Source: Cafeteria roenbergensis (taxonomy: Eukaryota; Sar; Bigyra; Bicosoecida; Cafeteriaceae). Taken from it: a DNA stretch of 64,000 bases. The notes beneath the pieces were generated by a model. It made no database searches and was not told the DNA's origin. It was given only the letters and a program-made list of their open reading frames with translations. Each line of letters begins with the position of its first letter. The stretch's first letter is position 1. Shown here piece by piece: positions 9,782 through 24,700 of this stretch. The position numbers were made by a program, and so were the translations under genes. Location: NCBI GenBank assembly GCA_008330645.1, contig VLTN01000029.1, positions 124,001 through 188,000 of the forward strand. Direction: 5' to 3'.

Positions 9782-12700
9782 TCACCCCATGCGGCCGAAT
9801 TCAGCGTCGCCGCCGCTGCCCGCTGTGGAGCGGAACGACCCCGCCGGGCGATACATCGACATGTCCGCCCTGCTCATGTTGCCGGGGCCCATGCTGCGCT
9901 GCGGCGTCATCGGGGCGCCGTAGCGGGGGGTGGCACCGGGGGCGCCTCGGAAGCTTGCGCCTGCCGGCGAATTCGGGAACGAGCGCGCCGCCAACGCAGC
10001 CTGGCGCAGAGAGACGCGGCCCCGGGGGGCGGCGGGCGGGCTCGCGAAGCGGCCCGATCCTGGCTGCGCCGTGGCAGCGGCAGCAGCAGCGGCGCGCCCG
10101 TGCGGGAAGGCGCTGCTGCTGGCTAGCGACTGCGCCCCGCCCGGGGAGGGCTGCCGAATGCCGCTAGGCGAGCGCTGGAGCCCGTCGGCCCGGGGCGCGG
10201 AAACGGCTCTGCTCGCCTGCAGCCCGGACGCCGACGATGGCACGCGGTGGAAGCTCCGCGCCGACGTCGGCGGAGCCCCGTAGGCAGCGGCGGACGCGGC
10301 GCCAGCGCCGGCAAAGCCCGCGGCGCCCGACTCCGGCGACATGCCCGGGCGCGGCGGCGGCGGCCCGTAGAGGCTTTGGTCGTGGCCGGAGAGGCTTCCC
10401 GCTGGGCTGCCCGCCGACGCACCGTGCTGCGGCGAGCTGGCGCCGGCACCTCCGCCGCCCCTGATGCTGCCGCAGCGGCCTGTGAGCGCCGCCACGAGGC
10501 CCACCACCAGCAGCAGCAGCAGGATGCAGGCCAATACCGCCGCCGCCACGAAGAGACCGAACGGCACGGCCTCCTCGCCGGCACTGGGGTCGGCCACCGT
10601 CTGGGTGGTGCTGGTGCTGCGCTCAATGACGGGCCGCGACGGCAGGTCCGTCGACGTCACGCTCACGCCCTGCGCCGCCACCGCCGAGTCGCTGTTGATG
10701 CCGGAGCGGATCGTGCCGTCAGCCATTGCCGCCTCCACGGCGGACACCACGCTTTGCGCCGAAACGCTGCCGCTGGGCGGAACGGCCACCTGGACCTCCG
10801 CGCGAGAGGCCTGCAGGCGGCGGCCAGGCGCCGATACGAGGACGCGGGCAGCGGCCGCCACCCCGTCGAGCGAAACCGCGCTGACGTCAACTCCAGCCGC
10901 CGTGGCGATCTGGCGCCGCAGCGCCGCCTGGAGCGCCGCGGAACTGAGATCCGACGCCGACGCGCCCTGCAGCCGGACGGAGAAGCTGACGACTGTGGAG
11001 GTGACGGTGGACGTGCTTCCCACCACGGGCGCCGCCGGACACGACGACGCCGACGGAGCGGGGGTGGGGGTGGCGGATGCGGCGGGCGAAACCGCCGCGG
11101 CGGGGGTGCCCGAGGCCGTTGGCGAAGGGGACGCGCCCGCCGCGCGAGTGGAGGAGGCGCTGACGGTGGGGGAGGCGGTGGGCGGCGGCGGCAGCGAAGT
11201 GCCCGACGCGGACGGCGTGCCGCTGGGCGAGGATCCCGCCGAGGAGGACGGGGTGGGCGTCTGTGTCGGCGGTGCCGTGGGGCTGGCGGAGGCGCCGAGG
11301 CTGGGCGTGGCCGTCGACGAGGGCGTGACGGAGGCCGTGGTGGAGGGCGTCGGCGTGCTGCTGAACGAGGGGCACACCAGCGCCGCGGCCGACCGCACGT
11401 GGACCGCCATCGTGCTCGAGGCGGTGCGGCAGCCGTCGCTCACCGTCACGCGCAGCAGGTACGATCCGAGCGCGTCGGGCTGCAGGCTCGCCGACGTCGC
11501 CAGCCGGAAGGACCCGCTGGCAGAGCCGGGCACCGCCTCCGCAGTGTGAACAGTCTCTGCCACAGCGGCGCCGGCGCCAAGGCCGCTGCCGGGAGGCGCG
11601 CTCTCGACCGTCCAGCTGGCGACCAGCGCCCCGGCCAGGGTCCCGTCGCCGCTGCCGGTGGAGGCAGTGGCGGCCACGGCCACGCTGGCCGGCAGGCTGC
11701 CCCCGACCGGCACCTCCACCTCCACCGTGGCGCCGGCACTCACTGCGGCCAGGCCGTCGTCGGAGCACGCCACCTCAACCGCCGCAAACGCCTGCGCCGA
11801 GCTGCACCCATCGCTCACCGTGACGCGCATGCCGTACGTGCCGATGCCGTCCGGGACGAAGGCGACCTGCGATCCGGCCGGGGAGCCGGTGGCCGTGTAG
11901 TCGCTCGCGGTGAGAGACGTCGTCGCCGGCGTGGTCTGGAGCGACGCGGCGTCGGACACGGAGCTGCTCACTGCGGCGCCCGGCCTGCGCACCGACGACG
12001 ACGTCGCCTGCCACGTGTAGGTGAGGCTTCCAGCGGGCGAGTCGACGTCGCTGCTGGCAGAGCCGGCGTCAAGGCTGACGCTGGCGCGCTGCACGCCCGA
12101 GAGAACAGGCGGAGGGCTGAGGAAGGCACGCACGATGGGGGCCCCGGCAACGGCCGCGACAGGGCCCTCCCCGCACGCTGCCTCGACCACGACGGAGTCG
12201 GTGAGCGTCGGCCCGGCCCCGCCCGCGGTGGCGGCGTTGCCTTGCCCGGACACCGAGACGCGGAGCACGTACCGCCCCGGCACGTCGGGCCGGAAGAGCG
12301 GCGCGAGCACCCCCGACGAGGGCGTGAGCAGGGCGGCCGCCGACGCGGACGACCCGGCGGGGGCGGCCAGCACGCTCCACGCGACGGACAGCCCGGCGAC
12401 GGGCGCGGCGGCCTCGGCAGAGGGCACCAGCCGGCCCAGGCGATCGACGAAGCGGACGTCGGAGAGTCGGACGGAGGCGCTTGCGGCTGCGTTGCCCACG
12501 GTGGCCACGCTGTAGGTGCCGCCCGCGAAGAGGGCTGGGGCGTCGGGCGCCACCACGATGGAGGAGCTGGCCTCAGCCACCGCGCACCCGTCGGACACGG
12601 TTGCCGTCGCTGTGTAGATGCCGGCGACGTCGAGCGTGATGGCAGAGCTGGAGGACGGAGCGCCGGTGCCGAAGCCGCCGCCGAGGCTCTGGCCCACGGC

Positions 12701-15700
12701 CAGGCCCGACGCCGCAGGCACGGCCGTCAGCTGCCAGCTGACCACGAGCGTGTCGCCGCCAGCCCAGCCGCTCGGCTGGGAGGGAGGGGAGCGGCTCAGC
12801 TGGAAGCGAACGGACACCCCCGACGACGTCAGCATGGCGCCGGGCACGCCGGCCGCCCCGGCAGGCCCCGGGCCCTGGCTGACAGAGCCGTCGGCGCCGC
12901 TCACTGTGGACGGGGCCGCCGTCATCCACACCGCAGCCACCGACGCCAGGGCCGACCCGCCCTTCCAGGCGGGCGCGCCGCCGAGCGCCGTGCCGTCAGC
13001 CGCGTCGGCGGGGCACCCCACTCGCACGACAACGTCGGCCCAGTCCGACGAGCAGCCGTCGCTCACCGTGACGCGCAGCCTGTAGTCGCCCAGGCCGTCG
13101 GGCTGGAAGCGGGCCATGGCCGCGCCGCCGACCTCGCCGGCGTCGGCCGTGCCCAGGACGGTGGCGGGGCCTCCGGCCGTGGCGGGGGGTGCGAGCAGCG
13201 TCACTGCGGCGTTGGTGAGGGCCGTGGCGGCGGGCGCGCGGAGCGACGCTGCATCGCTCAGCACCTTGAGCGGCAGCGGGCCGGGCGACCGCACGTCCAC
13301 GGGGGCGCCCCCGGGAGTGCCGTCGGCGCCCAGCAGCTCCCAGCGGTAGGTCAGCCCCGAGGACGACGTCGCCGTGGACGCCGATGCGTCCACCGACACC
13401 ACGTCGCCCAGCGAAGCGCTCACCACTGCGTTGGCAAAGCGCGCGTTGGGCTGCCCGGAACACGCCACCAGAACGTCGGCCGTCGCCGACACCGGGTCGC
13501 ACCCCGCGAACGCGTCCACACGAAGCGAGTAGGTGCCCGCCAGCGACGGCGCAAGCACCGGGGCCAGAGTGTCCGCCTTCATCAGCACGGGCCCCAGCGT
13601 GCCTGCCAGCGCGCTGTTGGGGGCCGTGAGGGCCCCCGTCGGCGCCCCCTGCAGCGACCACCTGATGCCTGTCAGAGTGGCAGGGGACAGCGGCAGCCCG
13701 GCCTCTCCCATGGCCGTCACCGCGGCCGACGACTTGACGTCGGCGGGCAGAGCCGAGCCGCTCCCCGGCACGCGCAGCGTCACCCTGCCGAGGGTGACGT
13801 TGCGGTTAGGAGAGCCAATGTAGGGGCCGCCAGCGTCCACCACGGGCGGCACGGGCAACACGCTCCAGCGGAAGGACACAGCGTCCAGGAGAGGGGCGAG
13901 GGCGGCCGCCGCCTGGGGCTCCAAGGCGGCCCCAGGGTCCACGCCGGCGGCCGACGCCGCGTTGACGCGGTCGAGAAGCGAGGCGTTGCCCTGTCCCGCG
14001 AGGCCAGACTGCCACGGCGCCGCCTCCGCCTGCAAAAAGGCCTCAAAGTCAAAGGCGCCGCGCAGGTTCACCCAGGACCCCGGAATGTGCGGCGAAACCG
14101 CGCCCCGGCCGAGGGCGGCGGCTGCTGCCACGGGGCTGCGCCTCGGGGCGGGGCAGAGGACGTTGACCACGACGGACGCCGCGACGCGCGAGCAGCCGTC
14201 GGTGGCGACGAACTCCGCCAAGTAGCTGCCGGGAACGAACACGCGCAGCCAGGCGCCGCCGGCGGCCGACGTGGCGTTCACCAGCTCAAAGGGCGAGGCT
14301 GACGCGCCGCCGCCGGCGGAGGCGTGGCGCCCCGCGCCCGACCCGGCCGTGACCGATGCCACAGACCACCGCCACGCCAGCACGCTGTCGTCGGGGTCGG
14401 ACACGGCCACCGCCGGCAGCTGCACCGCCACGCCGCCTTGCCTGTGCAGCCGGGAGACGGAGGAGCTGCCGTTGGGCAGAGCCACAACGGGGGGAAGCGA
14501 GCACACGGCGTCGACCTCCACGGACGCGGCAGTGGCCGCCGCCGGGCCGGCGCCCGGCGCCGCAGCGGCGCACCCGTCTGTGGCGCTGACCGTCACGCGG
14601 AACACGCCCACGGCGTCGGGCACCACCACCGCGTTGGCGGTCATTGCCCCGCCGACGGACGTGCGAACCGACGCGCCCGGCCGGCTGGCGATCGACCAGC
14701 GGAAGGCCAGCGGCGGCGAGCCGGCAGCGCGCGTTCCGACGGCGTGCGACGCGTTGAGCGCGACGCCCGACACGCGCGCGGCCTCGGCCGCGATGGCCAC
14801 CAGCCGTGCCGTCGCAGCGTCGGCGACCTCCGCAGCCGAAGGCTCGTCGCCCGGCGCCGCTGCCACTCCCAGCGGGGCTGTGAGCGGGGCCAGCTCCGCG
14901 GCCGACACTGCGCTGCCCAGCGCGACGGCGTCGGCCGACGCCTGCGACGCGCCCGGGCGCAGCCGGAACAGCTGGAACGCGTCGGCAGAGCCCGCCACGT
15001 CGACGCCGCGCGCAGGTGCCAGCGAGCCGTTGCCACTGCCCAGCCGCGCCGCGGCGTCGCCCGCCAAGGCGGCAGCCAGCAGACCGCTGAGCCGGTGCGT
15101 GATGCGCAAGGCGGGGGGCCCCGCCGACGTCGCCCCGGAGGCGACGGTCGCGGAGACAGTGGCCGTCTGATTGACGCTGCCCGGCGCCGCGGTCGCGGCA
15201 GTCACCACCAGGGCCGGAGCGGCGCTGCAGGCGACGACCACGTCGACTGTGGTGGATGACGACGAGCAGCCGTCGCTGACGTCGAGCGCGAGCGTGTAGG
15301 TCCCCGGCGCGTCCGGCAGCAGCGTCGCGTTGACGCCGGTGACGGCCCCTGCGCCGGTCGCGGCAGAGCCGATCTCGCCCGACGCGCCACCGCTCGCGGC
15401 AGCAGCGCCGAGCGAGCTTTGCCCCCACGGCCAGGCTGCCGCCCCGGCGGCCGGCCCCACCGCGCCCACGTCAGCAGACGGCACCACGAGCCAAGCGGCG
15501 GCTCGCGTGACCGCCGCAAGATCCGGAACTGCGCCCCCGCTCGACGCCGCCGCCGCCTGAAGCATTGCCCGGACCAGCGGCAGCCGGAGCCTGGCGGCAG
15601 CGGCCGCCGGCCCGGGTACCAGCGCGGCCGCCCGCGACCCGGCCGGCACGGTAACGAGGCGCCAGCGTGCCGCCAGCGGGGCGGCCGGCGCGGTCCATCG

Positions 15701-18700
15701 GCCGGCCGTAGCCTGCACATCGGTAGAGCCACTGCGGAAGTCGCTCACGCTGTCGCTGTCGGTGGATGCCATCGCCGTCACAAGCACGGGGCTAAAGCCA
15801 GCGACGACCGGCGTCGAGTCGGCTCTGCCGGGAGCATAGGGCTCTGCCGCCGCGACGAGCCGGGCAGCTGCCGCCCATGCGGATGCGGGCAGCTCCAGCG
15901 GCGCTGCCGCTGCCGCTGCCGCCACCCCCGCTGCGGCGGCGGCCTCCTTGTCGGCCGTCACGTTGGGCTGCGCGGTTTCGCCGCCGGCGAGGGCCGCGGA
16001 CGCCAGCAGCGGGTTCGCGATGGCGTTCCCAAAGGCGGCCTGGCCTGCCGACGGCAGGACCTGCGACGCAACTGCAACCGGCGCAGGGCCGCATCCCGCC
16101 GTGATTGTGACGACGTCGGAGGACACGGGACAGGCGGGGCCCGCGGCAGAGCCACGGGGGGCCGAGAGGTCGGCGGCAGGGCTGTTGGAGGCGAACACGC
16201 GAAGCGTGTAGGCCCCGGGAACCGTGGGGCGGAAGTGGGGTCTGGCCGAGGAGGCGTTGGAGAGCGCTACGGCCGCGCCGGCGGGCACGGCGTCGATGCG
16301 CCACTGCACGAACACGGGCTCCCTGGGGGAGCCGGAGGCGTCCTGTGCCGTCCAGTCCGGGTCGGCGGTGCCCGAGGCGTCGAGGAACACTCGGGTGTCC
16401 GTTGCGCGGCGGCCGTCGGCCGACCAGGCGAGCGCTGGCCCGCCTGCGTCGATGCGCGTGACGCTGCGGTCGGCGCCTGCCGAGGCAACGGGGGGCTGCG
16501 TGCAGGTGGCGTCGACCACGGCGAGGGCGGAGCGCACGGAACAGCCGTCGTGGACCGTGATCCGGATGACGTAGCGCCCGAACTGGTCAGGAGAGAAGGC
16601 GACGACCGACTCGGCACTGAGGGCGTTGGCTGCCGCGTAGGCCGCGGCGCTGCCGTTGCCGGCGCGGAGCAGAGCCAGCTGCTCCGGCGTTCCGCTGAGG
16701 CCCGCAGGGCCGAACGTGCCGGTCACCGACGCCGGCGAGGCGGCTGCCAGAAGCCCCACTGACGTGGCGTTGGGGTGCGACAGCCCCGACTGCCCCTGCA
16801 GCCGGGACCGGGCCGGGGCGGACACGACGTCCCACACGAACCGGAGCGGCCGCGGGGGTTCGGCCTCCTCGCCGGGCGTCAGCGGCCCTGCCGCAGCTGC
16901 AGCCGAGGCCGCAGCCTCCGGCCGGAGGCGGTCCCACGAGCCGCTGGCGTTGATGACCACCGCTGGCAGCCGCGGCGGGCCCGTCGCCCCGCTGCCCGTG
17001 ATGGGCGATGCCGCCAGATGCACGAGGACGTCGACCCCCGCTGCCTGCAGCGCTGCCGCCGGGCCCGTCAGAGCGGTGGAGCCGTTGTTGTGAGCGGCCA
17101 GCGCCGCAGCAATGGCAGCGGCGTCCGTCGCCACGGCAACGCCGACGCGGTCGGCCGCAGTCACTCCCCACCCTGTCGCCCCGAGCGACGGCGACACGCG
17201 AAGGGCGCTCGCGTCAAGCGCCACCAGCGGCTCTGCCGCGCACTCGACGGACACCACAACGTCGCCCGCCGCCACGTTGCAGCCGTCAGTCGCAGCCCAG
17301 CGCAGGGTGTACTCGCCCAGCCCCTGCGGCGCGAACCACGGCGCGGTTTCGCCGCCTCCCACGAGCGCGGGAAGGCTGCCCGGACCGCCCTGCGGCCCAG
17401 CCGCCGCGGCCACCGCAGCCGCCTCCGGCCCCAGCAAGCACTGCCCGACAGCGCCGGCGCCGCCGTCGAGCCCCGCGGAAAGAGCCGGTGCGAACAGCCC
17501 CTCGGCGAAGCCCGGCGCCGAGGCCGCGTCCAAGGCAGCGCGGGGGCACTTGCGATCGACCAAGACCCACCCGAGGAAGGACCAGCTGGCTCGCTGCAGA
17601 GCCACCGTTGATGCGTTGGACAGCACAGCCGCCTCCGCGTCGGCCGCGACGGCCGCGTCAGCTGACCTGGCCGCCGTCGAGGCGTTGGCGGCAGCGGCCT
17701 GCGACGCCAGCGTCGCCGTCGCGGCCTGGAACGCGGCCGCGGAGGCGCCCCTCCCACCGGCCAGAGCCAGCGCCTCCGCCGTTGGGTCGGCAGAGCCACC
17801 TCCGCAAAGGCCGTCGATCGACAGCGCGGGCAGAGCCGCCACGCCGGCCGGGGCCACGCGAGGCATGGCTGTGGACAGAGCGGCGGCGTCGGCCGCGTCG
17901 GCGGCGTCGCCCGCTGTCAGCGACGCGTTCGCCGCCAAGGCGACCGCCACGGCGTCCGCGCGAAGCGTGAGCTGGGCAGAGCACCCTCTGAGCGCCACAG
18001 CCGCGGCGGCAGCCGCGTCCGCGCTCGACCGCAGCGACGCCCCGAGCGTGGCAGGCACTGACGCAAACGCAACGGACACGTTCCGCCGGGACAGCGGCGG
18101 CAGCGGCAGCTCAAGACCCCACGCACCGCCAGCCCGCAGCGACGCCGGCAGAGCCTCCCGCTCTGCCGCGGTGTCCAAGGCTCGCTTGAACAGGCGCACG
18201 CTTGCGCCGACGGCGGCGGCGGCACCCGACGACGTGCCGTTGGTCTGGGTCTGCGCGCCGCTGAGAGACGCCTGCACGCGCGACAGGACGTCGGCGGGCA
18301 GAGCCGCAGCAGCATCGGACTTGACGAACCGCGCTTCAGAGCCTGCAACGAGGAGCGAAGTGGCGTTGAACTCGGCAGAGCCGGTGCCGTACGACACGCG
18401 GAGCGAGGCGCTTTCCGCGGAGCCGGCGGCAGGAAGCACCTCCGGCAGGGGGCCCGGCGCCCGGCACTCGGCCGTGACGGTGACGTTGGCAGCCAGCCTC
18501 GTGCAGCCGTCCGTCGCCGACACCGCGACGACGGTGGTGCCGAGGCGGGTGGGCGTGAGCGTGGTCGCCAGCGACACGGAGCCGGCTCCCGACGCGCTCC
18601 CGGCACCGGCAAGCAGAGCCGACAGCAGAGGCTCCGGGCCGTCGGCTCTGGCAGAGCTGTTGATCCTCCCAAGCGCAACGTGCTCAGGCGCCGTGTCGGC

Positions 18701-21700
18701 CAGGTCGCGCGCAGCGTGGGACACGGGGGTGGCCGTCACTGTGACGACGTCGGCGTTGGCGTCCGCGGCCACCACCTCAAAGGGCACCGCCGTGAAAGCA
18801 GCCACGGCGTCGGATCCCGACGCGTTGATGAGAGACGTCGACGCATCCGGCAGAGCCAGAACCGGCCGATCGTTGCACCGAGCCCGCAGAGCGACCGACG
18901 AGGAGTTGGCCCGGCAGCCGTCCGACACGCGCAGGCGGAGGGTCCAGTCGCCCACTCCGGGCAGAGTCACGGCGGTCGAGCCCTCGGCCGGCGCCGCGAT
19001 CACGGCAGAGCCGTTGGCGATCGCGGGAGCGTCCAGGCTTGCAGCGCACATCGGAACCGGGCCGGAGGACGTCGGCGCGGTTTCGTTGCACGGGACCGTG
19101 GCTTGCGCGAAGAGGCCTGCCTGCCCGGCAGAGCTGGTCGGCTGCACCGACCAGGCGTAGCTGAGCGACGCATCCGCCGGAGCGACGCCCACGGCAATGG
19201 GCGCGAAACCGGGCTCTGCCGCTCCCGCCGACGCGTTCCACAGCGTTGCGGCAGAGGAAGCGTCTCCCGGCAGCAGCTGCACGCGGGGCGGCGCGGCGCA
19301 GCTCACGTTGACCTCAACGGCGTGCGTGAGAGCCAGGCAGCCGTCCGACGAAACCGCCGACAGAACGACTGTTCCGGCGTGGCGCACCCGCAGCTGGGGC
19401 GACGTCACGTTGACGCTGCCCCCGGGGGCGGCCGCGTCTGGGCCGCTCGCGACGCTAGCAGAGGCCAGCGGGTCGGTGATGGCGGCGGCCGAGTGGGCCA
19501 GCGCCTGCTGTTCCCACTCCGCGCCGTCTGACCCGATCAGGATGCCGCCCGGACCCGCGGTGAGCGACTCCGCAGCAGGGCGAGGGATGAATCTCACAAC
19601 GGTCCAGTTGATGCTCAGCGGACCCGCACGCGATGCCGCAGTGGAAAGGGCCTCGGCCAGGGGCCCCAGAGGGGCCCCCGCGACGGACCCTGCAGCGCCC
19701 GCCGACCCCGCCGCCGCCGTGCCGAAACCCAGCGACGACGCGGCCGCGACCGCAGCGGCGAGCTCCCCACGGGCGTCCAGCGCGGAGAGAGTCACGTTCG
19801 CCACGCCAGACCAATGGCCGGACGCCGCGCCCGCAGCACCGGCGGAACGAACCACCGACGCGTTGGCGCCACGCGGCGCGACCGCCACCACCGGTGGCAG
19901 CGGCGAGCACGACGATCCCACCAGCAGCGCCGCCTCCGACGCGGAGCACCCGTCCGACACCCTGGCCGCAGCCGCAACGATGCCCAATCCCCCCGGGGCC
20001 ACGACGGCTGCAGTGCCGTTCACAATGGTCACTTCCCCGGCAGAGCTGCCAGACCCGAACACCAGCCCGCCCAAACCGGCAGAGCCAGCCCGAAGCGCGA
20101 TTCTCGAAGCATTGGCCGACAGCACCACGCCGCTGACGTTGCTGCTGCCGCTGGCAGAGCCCGTGGGCAGGCGGAGGGCCGGCGACAGAGCCGGCGACGC
20201 CAGAGTGAGGGCGGCACCGGCTCTCAGGGGCCACGATACGAACGTCGAGCCGTACTGCTCTGCCAGCCGGAGGGACGCCTGGGCGGCGCCCAGGGCTGAG
20301 CGGGAGGTCCAGTTGGCCGCGCCGGCGTGGGCGGCCTCGACAGCGGCCAGGGCCGCGCGCGCGGGAAGCAGCGGGTCGGGTTCGCCGGCGAACCAGCTGC
20401 CGTTGCTGCCGCCGGCACCGCGGACCCCAAAGGCGACGCCGCCGCCGTCGGCGAACGACGACAGTCCGCTCAGAGCCGCCGTGGACGGGGGTTTGACCTG
20501 CGCAGCCGAGACCACGGCCGAGCCCGCCAGAACGGCGCCTGTCACATCGGAGCGCCAAACGACGCCGCCGGCCGTGCCGCCGACGCTGCCCGACGTGGCG
20601 TTCAGGAACACTGGAACGATCGACCCGGTCACACCGTCGTACGCCGTCATGACAGCCGGACGCACGCCTGACGCCCAGCTGACTGGCCCAAGACCGCCCT
20701 CCTGCGGGGATGCAAGCCACACGCGGCCGGCCGCAGCAGCGGCCCTGCCGGCAGCTGCGTCGCCGCTGCCGCCGCTGCCGCCGCTGCCGTCCAAAACGGC
20801 CGACCCTGCCAGCGCAGCGGCGGCCGCGGCTGACTCGCCGTCCGACGCGATCGACGACGCAAGCGCAACCGACGACGCCACGAAACCGCTGAAGCCGGCG
20901 GCAGCGCTGGCGTTGCCAGCGAGCACTCCCGCCGCAGCGGCCGCGCCGCCGCCTCCAACGGACGCTGCTGCGACTGCCCCGGGCTCCTCGCCGCAGGCCG
21001 CCACCACAACGATGCGCTCCGTCGTGGAGCGACACCCGTCGCTCACCACCACGGTCACTGTGATGCTGCCGCCGCGCGGGGCCACGAGCAGCCGCTGAGA
21101 GACGCGGACCGCGCCGCCAAAGCCGCCCCCGCCCCCGAGGGCCGCGACCGCCTCCGGCAAGTCCGTTGCGTTGGCAGCCCCCTCGGACGTCGACACCGCG
21201 GCGCCGGTGCCGGGCGTGCGAATGGTCGCCAGCGCCGGTGAAAGCGCGACGGCCTCGCCGGACGATGTGACCGCCGACCACGACACCGGGAAGAGCCCGC
21301 CCCCGGGCCCGTCAGCGGCCGACGTTGCGGCAACGGCCTGGAGCACCACCCCCTCGAAGGCCTCAGCGGAGGGCTGCCACGCGGCGGTGGCGTTGGCCAC
21401 GGCGTCCAGCGTGCCTGCGGCCACTGCACGCAGCAGGACGGACGGCGCCGCGGGACACGCGGTCAGGACGTCGACCGTGCGGCCGGCGACGGAGCAGCCG
21501 TCGCTCACGGCCACCCGCACGCCGCGCCGGGCCAGCGTGCGCGGGAACAGCGTTGCGTTGGACGGGGCGGCAACCCCGCCTGCGACCGACAGCGAAACCG
21601 CCCCGGGCGACGTCGGCGACGCCAAGAGCGACGCGTTCACGCCGGCAGAGGTGTTTCCGCCCGGGACAATCACCGCCCCATCGGCGTCGGTCGCGACGGC

Positions 21701-24700
21701 GTCACCCTCCAGAGACCAGGTCGACGTCAGCGTGTCGTTGTCACTGTCCGACAGCGCGGCAACGAGCGGGACGGCGCCGAAACCGCTCGCAACGCCCTTC
21801 CAGAGAGCAACCACAGGGCTTGCCGGCAGAGCCACGCTCGGAGCCGCGTTGCAGACGGCGGACACGTTGACAAAGGCCCTCGTGAAGGAGCACCCGTCCG
21901 ACACCTCCGCCTCCAGCACGTACTCCCCCAGGACGCGCGGGAGCAGCGTCAGCGATCGACCAACGACGTCCCCGGCCGGCGTCGCCACGTCGGACGCCGC
22001 GCCGCCCAGCGGCGACGTGGCCGGTGCCGCTGCAAAGAGCGATGCGAACTCTGCCGGCAGCGTCTGGCCGGTACCGGCAGAGCCGATCCGGGCGCTGACG
22101 TTCGCGAGCGACGTGACCGACCCCATCAGCAGGCCCGGCTCCAGTGACTCCGCTCCTGCCGGAATCCACGCCGACGTCCCGTTCGCAACAGTCACGGGCG
22201 AGAACGCGGCCAGCCGCCAGCGGACCACGAGCGAGCCGGCCGTGGCGTCCGCGTCAGCGGACCATCCGGCTTCCACGACGACGGGCGCGAAACCGCGCGC
22301 TTGCAGCGGGGTCGCTCCTTCGTACGGCGAAGGGTACGGTCCGCCGCCCTGCCCTGCAGAGCCGATGGCCTCCGCGAAGGCAGTGCCGTTGGCAAGCAGA
22401 GCCGTGACGTTGGGCCGGCCGCTACCCCAGGCAACCGCCACCCTGGACGCTTGCGAGAAGTTTCCGCGAATTCCGCTGTCCGCAATGACGGCGGCGCGGG
22501 CGGCAGCCACCGGGGGCGCGCTACAAACGGCCGCCACGATCGCGGACGTGGTGTTGCGAAGGCAGCCGTCCGACACGGTCACGTCGACCAGCCACCTGCC
22601 GAGCCGCTCTGGCGCGGCCTCCACCACGCCCGAAGTGGGAGGCAGAGCCGCAGAGCCGTTCGCGGGAGAGGACGCCGCGCTGGCGTCGGCAAGCCTGAGC
22701 ATGGCTCTGCCGGCAGCGGCGGCGGCCGCCGGATCTGCGGCGATGGCGCCTGCAACGGACCGCTCGAACGAGACGGTGCCCGGCGAGCCGTCCCAGCGGG
22801 GTGCTAGGGCGGCTTCGAAGGCTGCTCCGGCGGCCGGGTCGTCGGCGCTGTTGTTTCCGGGGGCAGCCCCGGCGGCCGCGCCCGCAGCGGCCGTAGAAAA
22901 GGCTGCGACGGGCGCGAAGGCGGACACGTTCCACGCGAAGGTCAGCGGCCCGCCGTTGGCGCTGGTCGAGCGCGAGAGCGCGTCGAGCTGCACCGAGGAG
23001 AAGTTTCCGGGGGCCGACGACGACGCGAACACGGATGCGTTCAGGGGGGCAGCGCCGGGCGCGCCGGCAGTGCCGGGGAGCGGGGACGTCGGCGGCGAGG
23101 TGGTTGCTCCGCCCGCCCCGACTTGTCCGGCGGCAGCGCCGCGGAAGCTGGCCTCGGGCGGTGCGCCGCACACTGCCCGGACTGAGACGTTTTGTTGCAC
23201 AACGGTGCAGCCGTCCGAGGCGGACAGCGTGACGGTCCAGGACCCGAGGCGGGTGGGGGCGAGGGCGACGTCGGCGCCGCCCGACAGGACCATGATGGCG
23301 GCAGGATCGGGGCCAAGCACTGACGGGTCAGTGATGGGCAGCGGGGAGGCTGGGGCCACATGGCCCGGAGCCACGAAGCTTGCGCCGTACGTGAGCGCGT
23401 CCCCGTCGGCGTCGGAGGCCAGACCGGAGGCGTTGACGGCGCGGAAGGCGGTGCCGTTCCAGCGTGACACCAGCACGGGGACGTCGCCCGGGGCAGAGCC
23501 CTCCAGCTCTGACTGGACGGTGACGCGGGGGGGAGCGTTGCAGGTCGCGTTGACCACGACCTCGTCGCTCGACACGACGCAAGCCCCCGGCACGGAGAAC
23601 CGGAACCGGTACGTGCCCAGGCTGCCGGGCACGAAGGAGGGGGCGCGCAGGTTCTGCGACGCCGGCAGGTCGGCCGCGTTGGTGACGTTGCCCAGCACGG
23701 CGGCCGCGTAGGAGAAGCGGGCCCCCGACAGGTCCCCCGGCACGGGGAAGCTCATCTCCGGCGAAACCGCGGCTCCGAGGGTGTCCTCCTGCTCCACGGT
23801 CCACTGCCCCAGCGCCTCCTCGCCTGGCTGGATGACGGTGGCCGTGGCGCGGCCGAACGATCCGCCGGCGGCGAGCGAGGGGCGCGACCAAGTCACGACG
23901 ATGTCGCTCCCGACGTCAACGGGGGTGCCGGCGTTGTCGGGACAGCGGGCGGTGATGTTGACGGACGCCGTTGCTGCCGTGCAGCCGTCGGTCACGCGCA
24001 GCGTTGCGGTGTAGGTTCCCAGGCGCGTCGGCGTGAAGGAGGGGTCGAGCGACTGCAGCGGGCCCGCCGGCATGCCGAGCGCGGAGGCGTTGCGGGCGGT
24101 GGCGCGGACACAGAGCAGGTGGGCGGGCTGGGAGCAGGTTCTGGTGGACAGGGCGTTGTAGCGCCGGGTGCCCGACGCGAAGGGGTTGCCCACCACGTGG
24201 GAGAGGGAGGCGGAGGACGACGTCCAATCCCCGCAGAGGCTGCTTCCGCCCAGGACGGCTCCGGCGGGCGTGCACCCGCTGATGAGAGGGTTGGTCCCCG
24301 GCAGGCGCGCCCCGAACTCGTCGTAGGCGAGGTCGCGAAGCCAGTTGTCCGACGTCCACTTGCTCTGGCACTCCGTCTCCGCCGGCCCGCAGGCCACCTT
24401 GGCGCTGTGGCCTAGCGCCGACGCGTCGCGGTACCCGCCGTGCAGCCCGAGGGACGTGTACACCGGCCCCGTGACGGCCACGCGGCCGTACCCCGAGGCG
24501 CCGCTGGTGCAGAGCACGGCCACGAAGTCGTCCGGCATGGCGTGCCCTGCCAGGCGCGCGTGGCGGCGGCACTTGTCGTCGGCGCCGGCGGTTCCGCCCA
24601 GGTTGCCGTCGTACCCGGTGCTGGTGACGAACACGTGGTGGAACCCCGCAGCCGCCTCCGCCCCCGTGAGCGTGGCCTCGGGCTCTGCGGCGCCCGTCAC

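Noticed and set aside
10247-14302. 1,351-codon plus-strand frame opposite the adhesin
   Set aside because: It is the antisense of the PKD-repeat gene, rich in Arg/Gly/His with no domain, while the minus strand has domains, a signal peptide and a membrane helix in order.
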